64,000 nt of DNA from Pseudodesulfovibrio cashew (GCF_009762795.1 NZ_CP046400.1:434001-498000); one strand, 5' to 3'. Positions 9,805-18,841 are shown, numbered from the stretch's first letter. Numbers and translations: made by a program. The notes: a model not told the origin generated them from the sequence alone.

Positions 9805-10908
9805 ATGAAAAAGATTCTTCATGCCGCCTTGATCGTTTTCGTCCTCGCCGCCACCGCATCGGCGGGTGACCGGACAGTGACCGATTCCGCAGGAAAGCAG
9901 GCCCTCCTGCCGCAGACCGTGGAACGCGTCATCTGCTCCGGCCCCGGCTCCCTGCGCATGCTCTGCTATCTCCAGGCCCAGGCCAAGGCCGTGGCCGTGG
10001 ACGACATCGAAGTCAGAAGAAGCACCTTCGACGCCAGGCCCTATGCCATCGCCAACCCTCACTTCAAGACCATGCCGATCTTCGGCCAGTTCCGGGGACA
10101 CGACAACCCGGAGCTGATCCTGACCCTGGAACCCCAGCCCCAGGCGGTCCTCAAGACCTATGCCTACAGCATGGGCTACGATCCGGTGGAGTTGCAGGAC
10201 AAGACCGGCATACCGGTGGTGGCTCTCAACTACGGGGACCTGGGCGCCCAGAGGCAGGAATTCTACCGCTCACTGCGCATCATGGGCGATGTGGTAGGCA
10301 AACGGGAACGGGCCGAGGCCGTGATCTCCTATATGGACGGGCTCATCAGAGACCTCGCCAAACGCACTGCGGACATTCCCCAGGACAAACGCCCCACGGT
10401 CTTCGTCGGCGGCGTGGCCTTCAAGGGTCCGCACGGATACCAGTCCACCGAGCCCGCCTACCCGCCGTTCGCCTTCATCAACGCAGCCAACGTGGCGCGC
10501 GGCAAGGGCATGTCCGGCAAGGAACTCAGCCATTCGGACGTATCCAAGGAAATGATCGTCAAGTGGGACCCGGACTACCTGTTCCTCGATCTCTCCACCC
10601 TCCAACTGGGCGACGGCGCGGGAGGCCTGCACGAACTGCGCGCCGACCCGGCCTACCAGACCCTGAGCGCAGTGCGCGAAGGCCGGGTATATGGCCTGCT
10701 CCCCTACAACTGGTATTCGCGGAACTACGGTTCCATCCTGGCCAACGCATACTTCATCGGAAAGCTGCTCTACCCGGACCGCTTCACGGACGTGGACCCG
10801 GCGGCCAAGGCGGACGAAATCTTCACTTTCCTGGTGGGCGGCCCCGTGTTCGAGGCCATGGATCAGATGTTCGGCAACCTCGCCTACCAACAGCTGCCCC
10901 TGGACTGA
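9805..10908 (+). CDS. ABC transporter substrate-binding protein (FecB/BtuF type)
   Basis: Periplasmic binding protein of an importer for a metal complex, cofactor or siderophore, about 367 residues. A signal peptide ends near ATASAG. The mature start DRTVTDSAGK and the following LPQTVERVICSGPGSLRML are typical of helical-backbone (TroA-like) receptors, as is DPDYLFLDLSTLQ near residue 254. The ATG at 9805 has only a weak ribosome site (GGTGA). It is the first of four genes (receptor, permease, ATPase, FmdE). Annotation pipelines often call such receptors iron transport; FmdE instead points towards molybdenum, tungsten or another metal cofactor. Confidence 0.85.
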   Translation: MKKILHAALIVFVLAATASAGDRTVTDSAGKQALLPQTVERVICSGPGSLRMLCYLQAQAKAVAVDDIEVRRSTFDARPYAIANPHFKTMPIFGQFRGHDNPELILTLEPQPQAVLKTYAYSMGYDPVELQDKTGIPVVALNYGDLGAQRQEFYRSLRIMGDVVGKRERAEAVISYMDGLIRDLAKRTADIPQDKRPTVFVGGVAFKGPHGYQSTEPAYPPFAFINAANVARGKGMSGKELSHSDVSKEMIVKWDPDYLFLDLSTLQLGDGAGGLHELRADPAYQTLSAVREGRVYGLLPYNWYSRNYGSILANAYFIGKLLYPDRFTDVDPAAKADEIFTFLVGGPVFEAMDQMFGNLAYQQLPLD

Positions 10909-10909
10909 C

Positions 10910-11980
10910 ATGCACTTCTCAGACGGACAAGTCCCGGAGGAATACCGCCGCTATGTGGGCCGGAAAACCTTCCTGATCTCGGCAGCGGCCCTGTTGCTGG
11001 TCGCATTGCTGCTCACGGCAATCTCCCTGGGCGCGGCGGGCATCCCGCTGGAGACCGTGGCCAGGAGCCTGGCCGGATTCGAAGTCTCACGGCGCCATGA
11101 CGCCATCATCTGGAGCATCCGCCTGCCCCAGGCCCTGGCCGCCATCGTGGCGGGCGCGGCCCTGTCCGTGTCCGGCGTGGTCATGCAGTCCATCCTGCGC
11201 AACCCGCTGGGCGCGCCCATTACCCTGGGCATCTCCCACGCCGCAGCCTTCGGGGCCGCCTTCTCGGTCATGATCCTGGGCGGCGGCATCATGTCCTCCA
11301 CAGGGGCGGACGCGGTGAACATCACCAACCCGTACCTGACCACCTTCACGGCCTTTGTCTTCAGCATCCTGGCCGCCGCCGTTATCATCGGCGTGGCCCG
11401 GCTGCGAGGCACCACGCCAGAGGCCATGGTCCTGACCGGCGTGGCGCTCAGCGCGCTCTCCACCGCAGGCACCATGTTCCTGCAATACTTCGCGGACGAC
11501 GTGCAGTTGGCGGCCATGGTCTTCTGGACCTTCGGCGACACCAGCCGCGCCTCCTGGTCGGAGCTGGGCATCATCACCGCCGCCGTGATCCCGGTCTCCC
11601 TCTATTTCGTGGCCAACAGCTGGAACTACAACGCCATCGACGCGGGCGACGAGACCGCCAGAGGGCTTGGCGTACGCGTGGAGCGGGTGCGCATGACCGG
11701 CATGCTGCTGGCGTCCATGCTCACCGCCGTGGTCATCGCGTTCCTGGGCATCATCGGATTCGTGGGGCTGGTGGTGCCGCACATGGTCAGGCGCGTCATC
11801 GGCTCGGACCACCGCTTCCTGATTCCGGCGTCCATCCTCGTGGGCGGGCTGCTCCTGCTTGTCTCGGACACGGTGGCCAGGCTGATCCTCGCGCCTCACG
11901 TGCTGCCGGTCTCGGTGCTGACCGCCTTCATGGGCGCGCCCGTGTTCATCTATCTCATCATCAGGGGGCAACAGCGATGA
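10910..11980 (+). CDS. FecCD-type ABC transporter permease
   Basis: Membrane subunit of the importer, 356 residues from the ATG at 10910, one base after the receptor stop codon. The open frame extends upstream into the receptor gene and that part is not real. It shows about ten hydrophobic segments and the FecCD family signatures RLPQALAAIVAGAALSVSGVVMQ near residue 65 and GFVGLVVPHMVR near 285, the latter being the coupling region with the ATPase. Its stop overlaps the start of the ATPase gene (ATGA). Confidence 0.92.
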   Translation: MHFSDGQVPEEYRRYVGRKTFLISAAALLLVALLLTAISLGAAGIPLETVARSLAGFEVSRRHDAIIWSIRLPQALAAIVAGAALSVSGVVMQSILRNPLGAPITLGISHAAAFGAAFSVMILGGGIMSSTGADAVNITNPYLTTFTAFVFSILAAAVIIGVARLRGTTPEAMVLTGVALSALSTAGTMFLQYFADDVQLAAMVFWTFGDTSRASWSELGIITAAVIPVSLYFVANSWNYNAIDAGDETARGLGVRVERVRMTGMLLASMLTAVVIAFLGIIGFVGLVVPHMVRRVIGSDHRFLIPASILVGGLLLLVSDTVARLILAPHVLPVSVLTAFMGAPVFIYLIIRGQQR

Positions 11981-12732
11981 TCCTTTCCGTCTCGCGTCTC
12001 GATTTCGACTACTCCGGCCACCGGGTGCTCAGCGCCGTGGACTTCGACCTTGCTCCGGGCGAACTGCTGGCCATCCTCGGCCCCAACGGAGTGGGCAAGA
12101 CCACCCTGCTCAAGTGCATCAACGCCATCCACTCCCCGTCAGGCGGGACGATCATGGTGGAGGACCGCAACGTCCTGAAAATGGCACCCCACGAAATCGC
12201 CCTGAGCATTGGCTACGTGGCGCAGCGCAACGACGCCGCGCGGATGACCGTGTTCGACGCCGTGCTCATGGGCCGCAAACCCCACGTCAGTTGGAAGGTC
12301 CGTGACCATGACCTGGAGATCGTGGACTCGGCCCTGCGGCGGCTGCACATGGACCACCTCTCCCTGCGCCACATCGACCAGCTCAGCGGCGGCGAACTGC
12401 AAAAGGTAGCCCTCGCCAGGGCCATGGTGCAGGAGCCGCGCCTCATGCTCCTGGACGAACCCACCAGCGCGCTTGATCTCAAGAGCCAGGTGGATATCCT
12501 GAACCTGCTCAGGCGCATCGTCACCGAGCACCGCATCGGCGCGGTCATGACCATGCACGACCTGAACACGGCCCTGCGTTACGCGGACAAGGTCCTGTTC
12601 CTCAAGGACGGCCGCATCCACTCCACCGGCCCGGCCTGCCAGGTGACGCCCGACGTCGTCGAAGAGGTCTACGGCCTACCCGTGGACATCCACAGGGTCA
12701 GCGGACGCCTTCTGGTCGTTCCGGCGGCCTGA
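11977..12732 (+). CDS. ABC transporter ATP-binding protein (FecE/BtuD type)
   Basis: Cytoplasmic ATPase of the importer, 251 residues. Walker A GPNGVGKTT lies near residue 35, the signature LSGGE near 136 and Walker B LMLLDEP near 157, followed by the H-loop in TMHDLNTAL. The C-terminal 30 residues after GRIHSTGP match the FecE type. It overlaps the permease gene by four bases and is followed 26 bases later by the FmdE gene with AAAGGA before its ATG, which supports a single transcript. Confidence 0.93.
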   Translation: MILSVSRLDFDYSGHRVLSAVDFDLAPGELLAILGPNGVGKTTLLKCINAIHSPSGGTIMVEDRNVLKMAPHEIALSIGYVAQRNDAARMTVFDAVLMGRKPHVSWKVRDHDLEIVDSALRRLHMDHLSLRHIDQLSGGELQKVALARAMVQEPRLMLLDEPTSALDLKSQVDILNLLRRIVTEHRIGAVMTMHDLNTALRYADKVLFLKDGRIHSTGPACQVTPDVVEEVYGLPVDIHRVSGRLLVVPAA

Positions 12733-12758
12733 AACCGAAAACCCAAAGGACAACAACC

Positions 12759-13370
12759 ATGCCCTGCACCATCCCCGAATCACTCATCTCGGAAACCATA
12801 TCCTTTCACGGCCATGTCTGCCCGGGCCTGTCCATCGGCATCCGCGCCTCGGAGCTGGCCATGCGCGACGTTGGCGATCCCCGCGAAATCTCCATGGTCG
12901 CCGTGTCCGAAACCGACATGTGCGGCGTGGACGCCATCCAGTTTCTGACCGGCTGCACCTTTGGCAAAGGCAACTTCATCCACCGCGACTACGGCAAGAT
13001 GGCCTTTTCCTTCTACGACCGGGACTCGGGCAAGGGCATCCGCGCCGTGCTCAACACCAAAGGCCGCGACAGCCTGTTTCCCGAGTACAGCGCCCTAGTC
13101 AATAAGGAGGCCGCAGGCAAGGCCACCGACGAGGACCGGCAGGAACTCGCCCGGATACGCATAGAACTCCAGAAGCGCATCCTGGCCATGGACCTCGACG
13201 CCCTGTTCGACGTCACGCCCGTGGACAAGGGGCTGCCCCGCCCTGCGCGCGTGCTGGAAAGCCTGGTCTGCGCCAAGTGCGGCGAGTCCGTCATGGAATC
13301 GCGCACCCGCAGGCTCGGCGGCGAAACCCTCTGCATCCCCTGCTTCACTGCCCTGGACCAGAAGTCGTAG
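12759..13370 (+). CDS. FmdE-family protein with C-terminal zinc ribbon
   Basis: A 203-residue protein with an N-terminal FmdE domain (FHGHVCPGLSIGIRA near residue 13, then DMCGVDAIQFLTGCTFGKGN) and a C-terminal four-cysteine zinc ribbon (CAKC near 170, CIPC near 190). FmdE was named from the molybdenum formylmethanofuran dehydrogenase operon of methanogens; its biochemical role is not settled, but the His and Cys residues suggest metal or metal-cofactor handling. Being the last gene behind a FecBCD importer suggests it receives or senses the imported compound. The stop is followed at once by a large repeat hairpin. Confidence 0.88.
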   Translation: MPCTIPESLISETISFHGHVCPGLSIGIRASELAMRDVGDPREISMVAVSETDMCGVDAIQFLTGCTFGKGNFIHRDYGKMAFSFYDRDSGKGIRAVLNTKGRDSLFPEYSALVNKEAAGKATDEDRQELARIRIELQKRILAMDLDALFDVTPVDKGLPRPARVLESLVCAKCGESVMESRTRRLGGETLCIPCFTALDQKS

Positions 13371-13374
13371 AATT

Positions 13375-13495
13375 GCCTCCGGCGGCCGGGGGAAGGGGAA
13401 GAGGGAACCCTTTTGAAAAGGGCTTTCCTCTTCCCCTTCCCCCGGACCCCATCCCCTTCTCCCTCCTAAACTTTTTGCCGCTCGCTTCGCTCGAA
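13375..13495 (+). repeat. Dispersed hairpin repeat, copy 1
   Basis: Starts with GCCTCCGGCGGCC and then forms a very long hairpin (13386-13445) with identical 19-bp outer arms (CCGGGGGAAGGGGAAGAGG) and an inner CCCTTTT/AAAAGGG stem. A conserved tail CCTAAACTTTTT and CGCTTCGCTCG follows. A second copy is at 24376 and a shorter inverted relative at 16606. It also could serve as terminator of the FmdE operon. Confidence 0.85.
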
Positions 13496-13577
13496 AACGA
13501 GGGACAACCAAGTCATATTTTCTCTTCCAAAAAATGGCGGCTTGCCTTTGAGCTTGGGGTGGTTGTATAGCTCTTAA

Positions 13578-15953
13578 ATGGGCGCTTCTCTTGGCAAACG
13601 TGTCCTCAAGTGGACTCTGCTCGGCCTGCCGTGGCTGTTGGCGTTGCTGCTGGCGGCGGGATGGGCGCTGACCGCGTGGACGCCGGGCTATCTGGAAGAG
13701 CTGGTACCCCGGATGGCGGCGGACATGGGGCTGCCCCTCACGGAATTCCATATTCGTGACGCAGGACTCTTCTCGGCGGACATCGGCCCGGTCCGACTCG
13801 GCCCAGAGGACGGCGGCGTAAGGCTGGCCAACGTGCACGTCACCTACACCCCGGCCTCACTCAAGCAGGGGCGCGTCAACGCCGTAATCCTGGACGGAGT
13901 CGTGCTGGGCTGCGCCTGGGACGGCGAAAAATTTACACTACCCGCCATGGACCTGATCCCGGCCTCCGAAGGAGGCAATGAATACAGATCCTTGCCGGAA
14001 CTGCCCCTTAGCCGACTGGAAATCCGGGACTCGCGCCTGGAGTGCGCCATTGAGGGCAAAGGCTTCACCCTTCCGTTCTCCGTCACTGTCACCCCGGGCG
14101 ATCGCCTTGAGTTTCAGGGCAAAGTCATCCCCCGCGACCAGACAGTACGCTTCAAAGGAACGCTGGGGCCGACCCTGGACGATCTGACGGCCAACGTCTC
14201 GGCGCAAGGGTTCCGGCTGGGTGCGCTGGCCGACCTGCTGCCCCTGCCCGTGGGCGGCGAGGCGGAACTCGTCGCGGACGCCACAGTGAACCTCGCGGAC
14301 CTCGACACGCTCAAGGCCGAACTGCGGGCGACGGTGAAAACCCCTATCCTGCCCGACACCGGTGTTACTCTGGAGGAAGGAGCCACCCTGGACCTGCAGG
14401 CCACGGTTTCGGGGCAAACCGTGGACTTTTCCCTGGCTCCCGTACGGCTAAGCGCCCCCCAACCCGCAATTTTCACCATCGAATCCGGCCACGCCGAACA
14501 AAACGCGCTCAGCGTCGACGCCTCCGTGGAGACCATGGGCATACGCCTGCCTGTGTCGTTTACGGCCAAACGAAACGGCGAACAATGGGACGTCGACCTG
14601 GCTTCCTCGTCAACCGAAAGGCTGGCCCTGCAGACCGGAGGGCGGACCATCCGCCTCGCCGGGCTTGACCTCTCCCTGGCCGGAACCGCCTCGCCGGAAG
14701 CGGCGGACGTGGTGCTCAAGGCGTCCACCCGCGGCGCATCGCTGGAAGGTGTGGACGCACGAACAGGGACGGTCCGACTTTCCCTGCCACTTAAATGGCC
14801 CGCGCCAAAGCGGCATGCGGCGGGCTCCCTGTCCATCGCTAACATCCGCTACGGCAAGTACGCGGTGGGTAAAATCTCGGCCAAGCTGCGCCAGGAGGGC
14901 ATGGGGCTGAGCCTGGACGGCAGTCTTGCCACCGGCCTGCTGCCCGGCCTGCGAGCGTCCCTGTCCGGCAAGGCATCCATGGAGACCAGAGAGGCGGAGT
15001 TCGCCTTTGACGTGCCAGCATACGCTCTGCCTGAGGGATTCGATCCGGCTGGCCTGGCCCCGGCCCTCAAGGACGTGGCCCTGTCCGGCAACCTCAGCGC
15101 CGAGGGCGGGCTGCACATCCGGGACGGCAACATCGACAGCCGCCTGGGAGTGTTCCTGACCGGCGGTTCCCTGGTCATGGGCAAGGAGGGCGGCACCCGA
15201 ATAGACGGCATCCGTCTCTATTTCGAATCCCCGGACCTGATTGATTTCCGTAGCGCGCCCGCTCAGCTCCTGGCCTTCGACAGCCTCAGCGCCGGGCCGG
15301 TGTCCGTGGGCAAGGGCGTGGTCACCTTCCAACTGGAGCCGCGCGGCGTGGTCCTGGTGGAACGTATGGAGTTCGACTGGTGCGACGGACACGTGGCCAG
15401 CCGCGCCTTCCGTGTGGTGCCGGGGCATGAGGAGTACGACATCACCCTGTTCTGCTCCGAGCTCAAGCTCTCCAAACTCCTGGGCCAGCTCGGCCTGGCC
15501 GAGGCCAAGGGGCAGGCCGCCCTCTCGGGCGAACTGCCCGTGACATGGAAGCGCGGGAAAATTTCGTTCCACAACGGATTTTTGCACTCCACGCCGGGCG
15601 AAGGCGGCACCATCCAGGTGGAGGCAATGGAGGATTTGGTGTCAGCCATCCCCGAGGGCACGCCCCAGCGCGGACAGATCGAACTGGCCAAGGAAGCCAT
15701 CAAGGATTTCGACTACAAGTGGGTGCGGATCAAGGCCGACTCCGTGGGCGATGAGCTGCTGGTGCGCCTCTCCGTGGACGGCAAGCCCGCCTCCACGCTG
15801 CCCTTCATCTACCGCCGGGAGTTCGGTGGCTTCATGCGCGTCACCGGCGACGTAAAGGGCTCCAATTTCCAGGGCTTGCGCCTGGACGTGAATTTCAGCT
15901 TACCCTTGGACCGCATTTTGCTATATAAGGATGTCATCAACATGATCGAATAG
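13578..15953 (+). CDS. ydbH: YdbH-like AsmA-superfamily intermembrane lipid transport protein
   Basis: A 791-residue protein anchored in the inner membrane by one N-terminal segment (residues about 12-33) with a very long periplasmic part rich in beta structure, as in AsmA/YdbH proteins. The C-terminal region, including GDVKGSNFQGL and NFSLPLDRILLYKD, is the best preserved YdbH-like part. In E. coli YdbH works with lipoprotein YnbE and YdbL as a bridge that moves phospholipid to the outer membrane. The two following small genes match those partners in order, which is the strongest support for the call. The start ATG lacks a good ribosome site. Confidence 0.8.
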   Translation: MGASLGKRVLKWTLLGLPWLLALLLAAGWALTAWTPGYLEELVPRMAADMGLPLTEFHIRDAGLFSADIGPVRLGPEDGGVRLANVHVTYTPASLKQGRVNAVILDGVVLGCAWDGEKFTLPAMDLIPASEGGNEYRSLPELPLSRLEIRDSRLECAIEGKGFTLPFSVTVTPGDRLEFQGKVIPRDQTVRFKGTLGPTLDDLTANVSAQGFRLGALADLLPLPVGGEAELVADATVNLADLDTLKAELRATVKTPILPDTGVTLEEGATLDLQATVSGQTVDFSLAPVRLSAPQPAIFTIESGHAEQNALSVDASVETMGIRLPVSFTAKRNGEQWDVDLASSSTERLALQTGGRTIRLAGLDLSLAGTASPEAADVVLKASTRGASLEGVDARTGTVRLSLPLKWPAPKRHAAGSLSIANIRYGKYAVGKISAKLRQEGMGLSLDGSLATGLLPGLRASLSGKASMETREAEFAFDVPAYALPEGFDPAGLAPALKDVALSGNLSAEGGLHIRDGNIDSRLGVFLTGGSLVMGKEGGTRIDGIRLYFESPDLIDFRSAPAQLLAFDSLSAGPVSVGKGVVTFQLEPRGVVLVERMEFDWCDGHVASRAFRVVPGHEEYDITLFCSELKLSKLLGQLGLAEAKGQAALSGELPVTWKRGKISFHNGFLHSTPGEGGTIQVEAMEDLVSAIPEGTPQRGQIELAKEAIKDFDYKWVRIKADSVGDELLVRLSVDGKPASTLPFIYRREFGGFMRVTGDVKGSNFQGLRLDVNFSLPLDRILLYKDVINMIE

Positions 15954-15964
15954 GGAGACTCGGT

Positions 15965-16186
15965 ATGAAAAATCTGCTCACGGCGGGCCTATGCCTGACC
16001 CTGGCAATGCTCTGGGGATGCCAGACGAGCCATCGTGTCGAAGTCGCTCCGGTGGAGGTTAAACCCATCCACATCACCATCGACGTCAACGTCAAGGTGG
16101 ACAAGGAGCTCGACGACTTCTTCTCGGACATCGACGACGCGGGCGCGGACAGCGCCGCAACCACGGAGGACACCAATGCCCAATAG
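15965..16186 (+). CDS. ynbE: YnbE-like small outer-membrane lipoprotein
   Basis: A 73-residue lipoprotein: positively charged start, hydrophobic stretch and lipobox LWGC near residues 17-20, then a short mature part with the YnbE-like segment KPIHITIDVNVKVDKELDDFF. Family members bind the C-terminus of YdbH to extend its beta groove to the outer membrane. It begins 11 bases after the ydbH stop, with GGGAGA before the ATG, and overlaps the next gene by 11 bases. The size and position between ydbH and ydbL homologues make the identification good despite the shortness. Confidence 0.82.
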   Translation: MKNLLTAGLCLTLAMLWGCQTSHRVEVAPVEVKPIHITIDVNVKVDKELDDFFSDIDDAGADSAATTEDTNAQ

Positions 16187-16535
16187 ACGATATCTCATCG
16201 CCCTGCTCGCGCTCCTGGCCTGCCTCGTGGCGACCACAGCCACGGCGGGAGGGCTCAAGGACCGCATGATCCAGCGAAAGCCCGCCATCGACGCCATGCT
16301 CGCCAAGGGCGTCATCGGCGAAAACAACGTCGGCATGCTGACAGTGCGGGGCAGCGCGGACAAGGGCGTGGTCAGCGCGGAGAACGCGGACCGCGCCAAG
16401 GTCTACGCCGCCATCGCCAAGAAGACCGGGACCACCCCGGCCGTGGTCGGCCAGCGAAGGGCGGCCAAGATAGCCCAGCAGGCCCCTCCCGGCACCTGGC
16501 TCCAACAGCCCGGTGGCCAATGGTATAAAAAGTAA
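16176..16535 (+). CDS. ydbL: YdbL-like periplasmic protein (DUF1318)
   Basis: A 119-residue exported protein. The start is the ATG at 16176, with GGAGGA at 16165-16170 inside the end of ynbE; the open frame further upstream is spurious. A signal peptide ends near TATAGG, then comes the DUF1318 pattern: LKDRMIQRKPAIDAMLAKGVIGENN and the late AENADRAKVYAAIAKKTG. In E. coli YdbL restrains YnbE multimerisation on YdbH. The C-terminal PGTWLQQPGGQWYKK is unusually aromatic. A strong terminator follows, ending the three-gene operon. Confidence 0.85.
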   Translation: MPNRRYLIALLALLACLVATTATAGGLKDRMIQRKPAIDAMLAKGVIGENNVGMLTVRGSADKGVVSAENADRAKVYAAIAKKTGTTPAVVGQRRAAKIAQQAPPGTWLQQPGGQWYKK

Positions 16536-16561
16536 CCGGCAAGGCACCAGAAAATCAAAAC

Positions 16562-16600
16562 GGGCGACGCAATGAAAACCATTGCGTTGCCCTCTTTTTG
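16562..16600 (+). terminator. Intrinsic terminator of the ydbH-ynbE-ydbL operon
   Basis: Thirteen-base arms GGGCGACGCAATG / CATTGCGTTGCCC (one G-U pair), loop AAAAC, then TCTTTTTG. Confidence 0.9.
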
Positions 16601-16605
16601 CAAAT

Positions 16606-16671
16606 CAAGCCCCCGCGCCAAAGGTGCGAGAACGGGGATGCAAGGGGCTCACCCCCTTGGCCGCCGGAGGC
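16606..16671 (-). repeat. Dispersed hairpin repeat, short inverted relative (copy 3)
   Basis: On the minus strand it begins with the same 13-mer GCCTCCGGCGGCC as the copies at 13375 and 24376 and continues into an AAGGGG/CCCCTT hairpin. The rest has diverged from the two long copies, so this is a looser family member. Confidence 0.6.
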
Positions 16672-16750
16672 GAAATCATTCGTCCATGCCGCGCAGCGGC
16701 TTTCAACTCCTGATTTCCCTCTCTCGGCCCTTCCCCAACAGGACCACTCA

Positions 16751-17650
16751 ATGCCCCAAGCCCAGTTCGTCACGGTAACCGAAGCCGAATCCGGCCAGAA
16801 GCTGCTCCAGTACCTGGAACGCCGCCTGACCGGCGACGTGCCCCGCGCGGCCATCCAGCGATGGATACGCAAGGGACAGGTGCGCGTGGACAAGGGCCGC
16901 AAAAAGCCCTTCGACCGCATCGCCGCCGGGCAGGTGGTGCGCATCCCGCCCTACACGCCGGGCGAAAACCGGCCGGAGGTCTCCACCGCGCCGCTGGATA
17001 TCGTCTACCAGGATGAACACCTGATAGCCGTGGCCAAGCCCGCCGGGCTGGCCGCACACGGCGGCGACAAGGTCGAGGACTCGGTGGCCGCTCGGCTGCG
17101 GGGCATGTTCCCGGACGCGGACTTTTCCCCCACCCTGGCCCACCGGCTGGACCGGGACACCTCGGGGCTGCTCCTGGCGGCCCGTGACTACGAGACCCTG
17201 CGCTCGCTCAACGACGCCTTTGCCTCGGGCGGCGTCGGCAAGCTCTACCTGGCCTGGGTAAAAGGCAGATGGGACGAGCCCGGCACGATCCTGCTGGAGG
17301 ACCAACTGGAGAAGCGTGGCGCGCCGGGCGAGGAGACAGTGCGCACAGGCTCGGGCAAGACCGCCCTGGCCAGGGTCACCGGCCTCATCACGGGCGACGA
17401 ATACAGCCTGGTGGCCGTGCGCCTGCTGACCGGGCGCACGCACCAGATCCGCGTCCAGCTCGCCTCGCGTGACCACCCGGTGGCCGGTGACCGTAAATAC
17501 GGGAAAGGACGTGAACGCGGCCCCATGCGCCTGCATTGCCATGCCATGCGCGTGGGTGAACTTCCCCTCTCCCTGGCCCCGCCGTGGTCCGGCAAATGGG
17601 AAGTGCCCGAAGCGGCCCTGAACCGGTGCCCGCCCCTGCTCTCGGAGTGA
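16751..17650 (+). CDS. RluC/RluD-family 23S rRNA pseudouridine synthase
   Basis: A 299-residue pseudouridine synthase with an N-terminal S4 RNA-binding domain (about residues 15-70) and the RluA-type catalytic domain. The catalytic aspartate lies in HRLDRDTSG near residue 134, followed by GRTHQIRVQL near 226. The start is the ATG at 16751; an in-frame extension to 16598 crosses the repeat region and is rejected. The combination with an S4 domain fits RluC or RluD, which modify helices of 23S rRNA, but I cannot choose between them. Confidence 0.9.
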   Translation: MPQAQFVTVTEAESGQKLLQYLERRLTGDVPRAAIQRWIRKGQVRVDKGRKKPFDRIAAGQVVRIPPYTPGENRPEVSTAPLDIVYQDEHLIAVAKPAGLAAHGGDKVEDSVAARLRGMFPDADFSPTLAHRLDRDTSGLLLAARDYETLRSLNDAFASGGVGKLYLAWVKGRWDEPGTILLEDQLEKRGAPGEETVRTGSGKTALARVTGLITGDEYSLVAVRLLTGRTHQIRVQLASRDHPVAGDRKYGKGRERGPMRLHCHAMRVGELPLSLAPPWSGKWEVPEAALNRCPPLLSE

Positions 17651-17725
17651 CGAACACGGTTCGGCTTGCGGTCACGCCCCGGAATGCGTATGTAGACATA
17701 GTCTAGAAACTCTCAGGGGGAACCC

Positions 17726-18280
17726 ATGAAACGACATCTGACCATTCTTATGCTTCTGCTGGCCCTGGTGGGCCTCCAGGCCCTGTCCGGCTGCGCGGTC
17801 TACGACGTGGCGGTGGAAGAGCGCAACGCAGGCGACTGGGCCAACGACAAGCAGATATCCTTTTTGATAGAAAAACAGTTCCTGGAAGACGACGCCATCA
17901 AGTACCTCGACTTCGATGCGTACAGCTATTACGGCCACGTCTATCTGGTGGGCGAATATGAAAATCGCGGCCAGGTGGAGCGCGCCGTGGCCATCGCCAA
18001 GGCCACCGAGGGAGTGCGCCAGGTGACCACCTACTTCCTGCCCAAGCGGGAGGAGGACCTCTGCGGCACCACGGACAATCTGGAGATCTCCGCCACCATC
18101 CGCCAGAAGCTGATCACGGACAAGACCATCTGGTCCACGAACATCGACATCGAGATGATTCAGTGCAACGTGGTCCTGCTCGGCGTGGTGGGCGACAAGA
18201 CGCAGAAAGCCAAGGCCGAGGCCTACGCCAGGGAGACCCCGGGCGTGCGCAACGTGAAATCCTACCTGACGGTCAACTGA
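17726..18280 (+). CDS. BON-domain lipoprotein
   Basis: A 184-residue lipoprotein with lipobox LSGC near residue 23. Two BON domains follow: one around AIKYLDFDAYSYYGHVYLVGEY (residues about 50-115) and one around LEISATIRQKLITDK to VRNVKSYLTVN (about 117-184). BON domains bind phospholipid surfaces, and double-BON lipoproteins such as DolP help keep the outer membrane intact (family knowledge). CAGGGGGA precedes the ATG. The next gene starts 10 bases after the stop, so the two lipoproteins are probably co-transcribed. Confidence 0.87.
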   Translation: MKRHLTILMLLLALVGLQALSGCAVYDVAVEERNAGDWANDKQISFLIEKQFLEDDAIKYLDFDAYSYYGHVYLVGEYENRGQVERAVAIAKATEGVRQVTTYFLPKREEDLCGTTDNLEISATIRQKLITDKTIWSTNIDIEMIQCNVVLLGVVGDKTQKAKAEAYARETPGVRNVKSYLTVN

Positions 18281-18290
18281 CGGGAGGGCG

Positions 18291-18809
18291 ATGTCCTGCA
18301 GCACCGCCCATACGTTTTGTAAAGCCGCAGGCGCGGCCCTGTGCCTGATCCTGCTGCTCATGGGCGGGTGCGCGTCCAGGTCCGTGCCGCAACCCGAGTC
18401 CGAGCCCCGGCATGCCACCCGGCAAAAGGCCTCTCCGAAGGCCGCCGCCGTCATTCGCACGGCCCGCGTTCTGCTCGGCGCGCCCTACAAATGGGGCGGG
18501 ACCTCCCCGAAAACGGGCTTCGACTGCTCCGGCTTCGTCTGGTTCGTCTACCATCAGAACGGGATCAACCTGCCCCGCATCTCCTGGCAGCAGTTCGGGG
18601 TGGGCGAGGCCGTTGGCTTCGAGGACATCCGCCCCGGCGACCTGCTCTTCCACAAGGTGGACAAGGGAGCCAAGTCCCTGCACGTGGGCATCGTCACGGA
18701 CCGGGGAACCTTCATCCACGCCCCCAGCTCGGGCAAGCGGGTCATGGAGTCGCTCCTGAGCAACGAGTACTGGCGGACGCACTTCATTGGGGCGCGGCGA
18801 CTGCTGTAG
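18291..18809 (+). CDS. NlpC/P60-family lipoprotein, probable murein endopeptidase
   Basis: A 172-residue protein with an N-terminal lipobox (LMGGC near residue 25) and an NlpC/P60 cysteine peptidase domain. The catalytic cysteine is in FDCSGF near residue 78, the histidine in HVGIV near 130 and a third polar residue in FIHAP near 142. Such enzymes cut peptide cross-links or stems of peptidoglycan. There is no extra binding domain, so it resembles the short Spr/NlpC type. It follows the BON lipoprotein closely and ends just before a bidirectional terminator. Confidence 0.9.
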   Translation: MSCSTAHTFCKAAGAALCLILLLMGGCASRSVPQPESEPRHATRQKASPKAAAVIRTARVLLGAPYKWGGTSPKTGFDCSGFVWFVYHQNGINLPRISWQQFGVGEAVGFEDIRPGDLLFHKVDKGAKSLHVGIVTDRGTFIHAPSSGKRVMESLLSNEYWRTHFIGARRLL

Positions 18810-18841
18810 TTCACCAATTCAATTACCTGCTCAAGAAAAAA

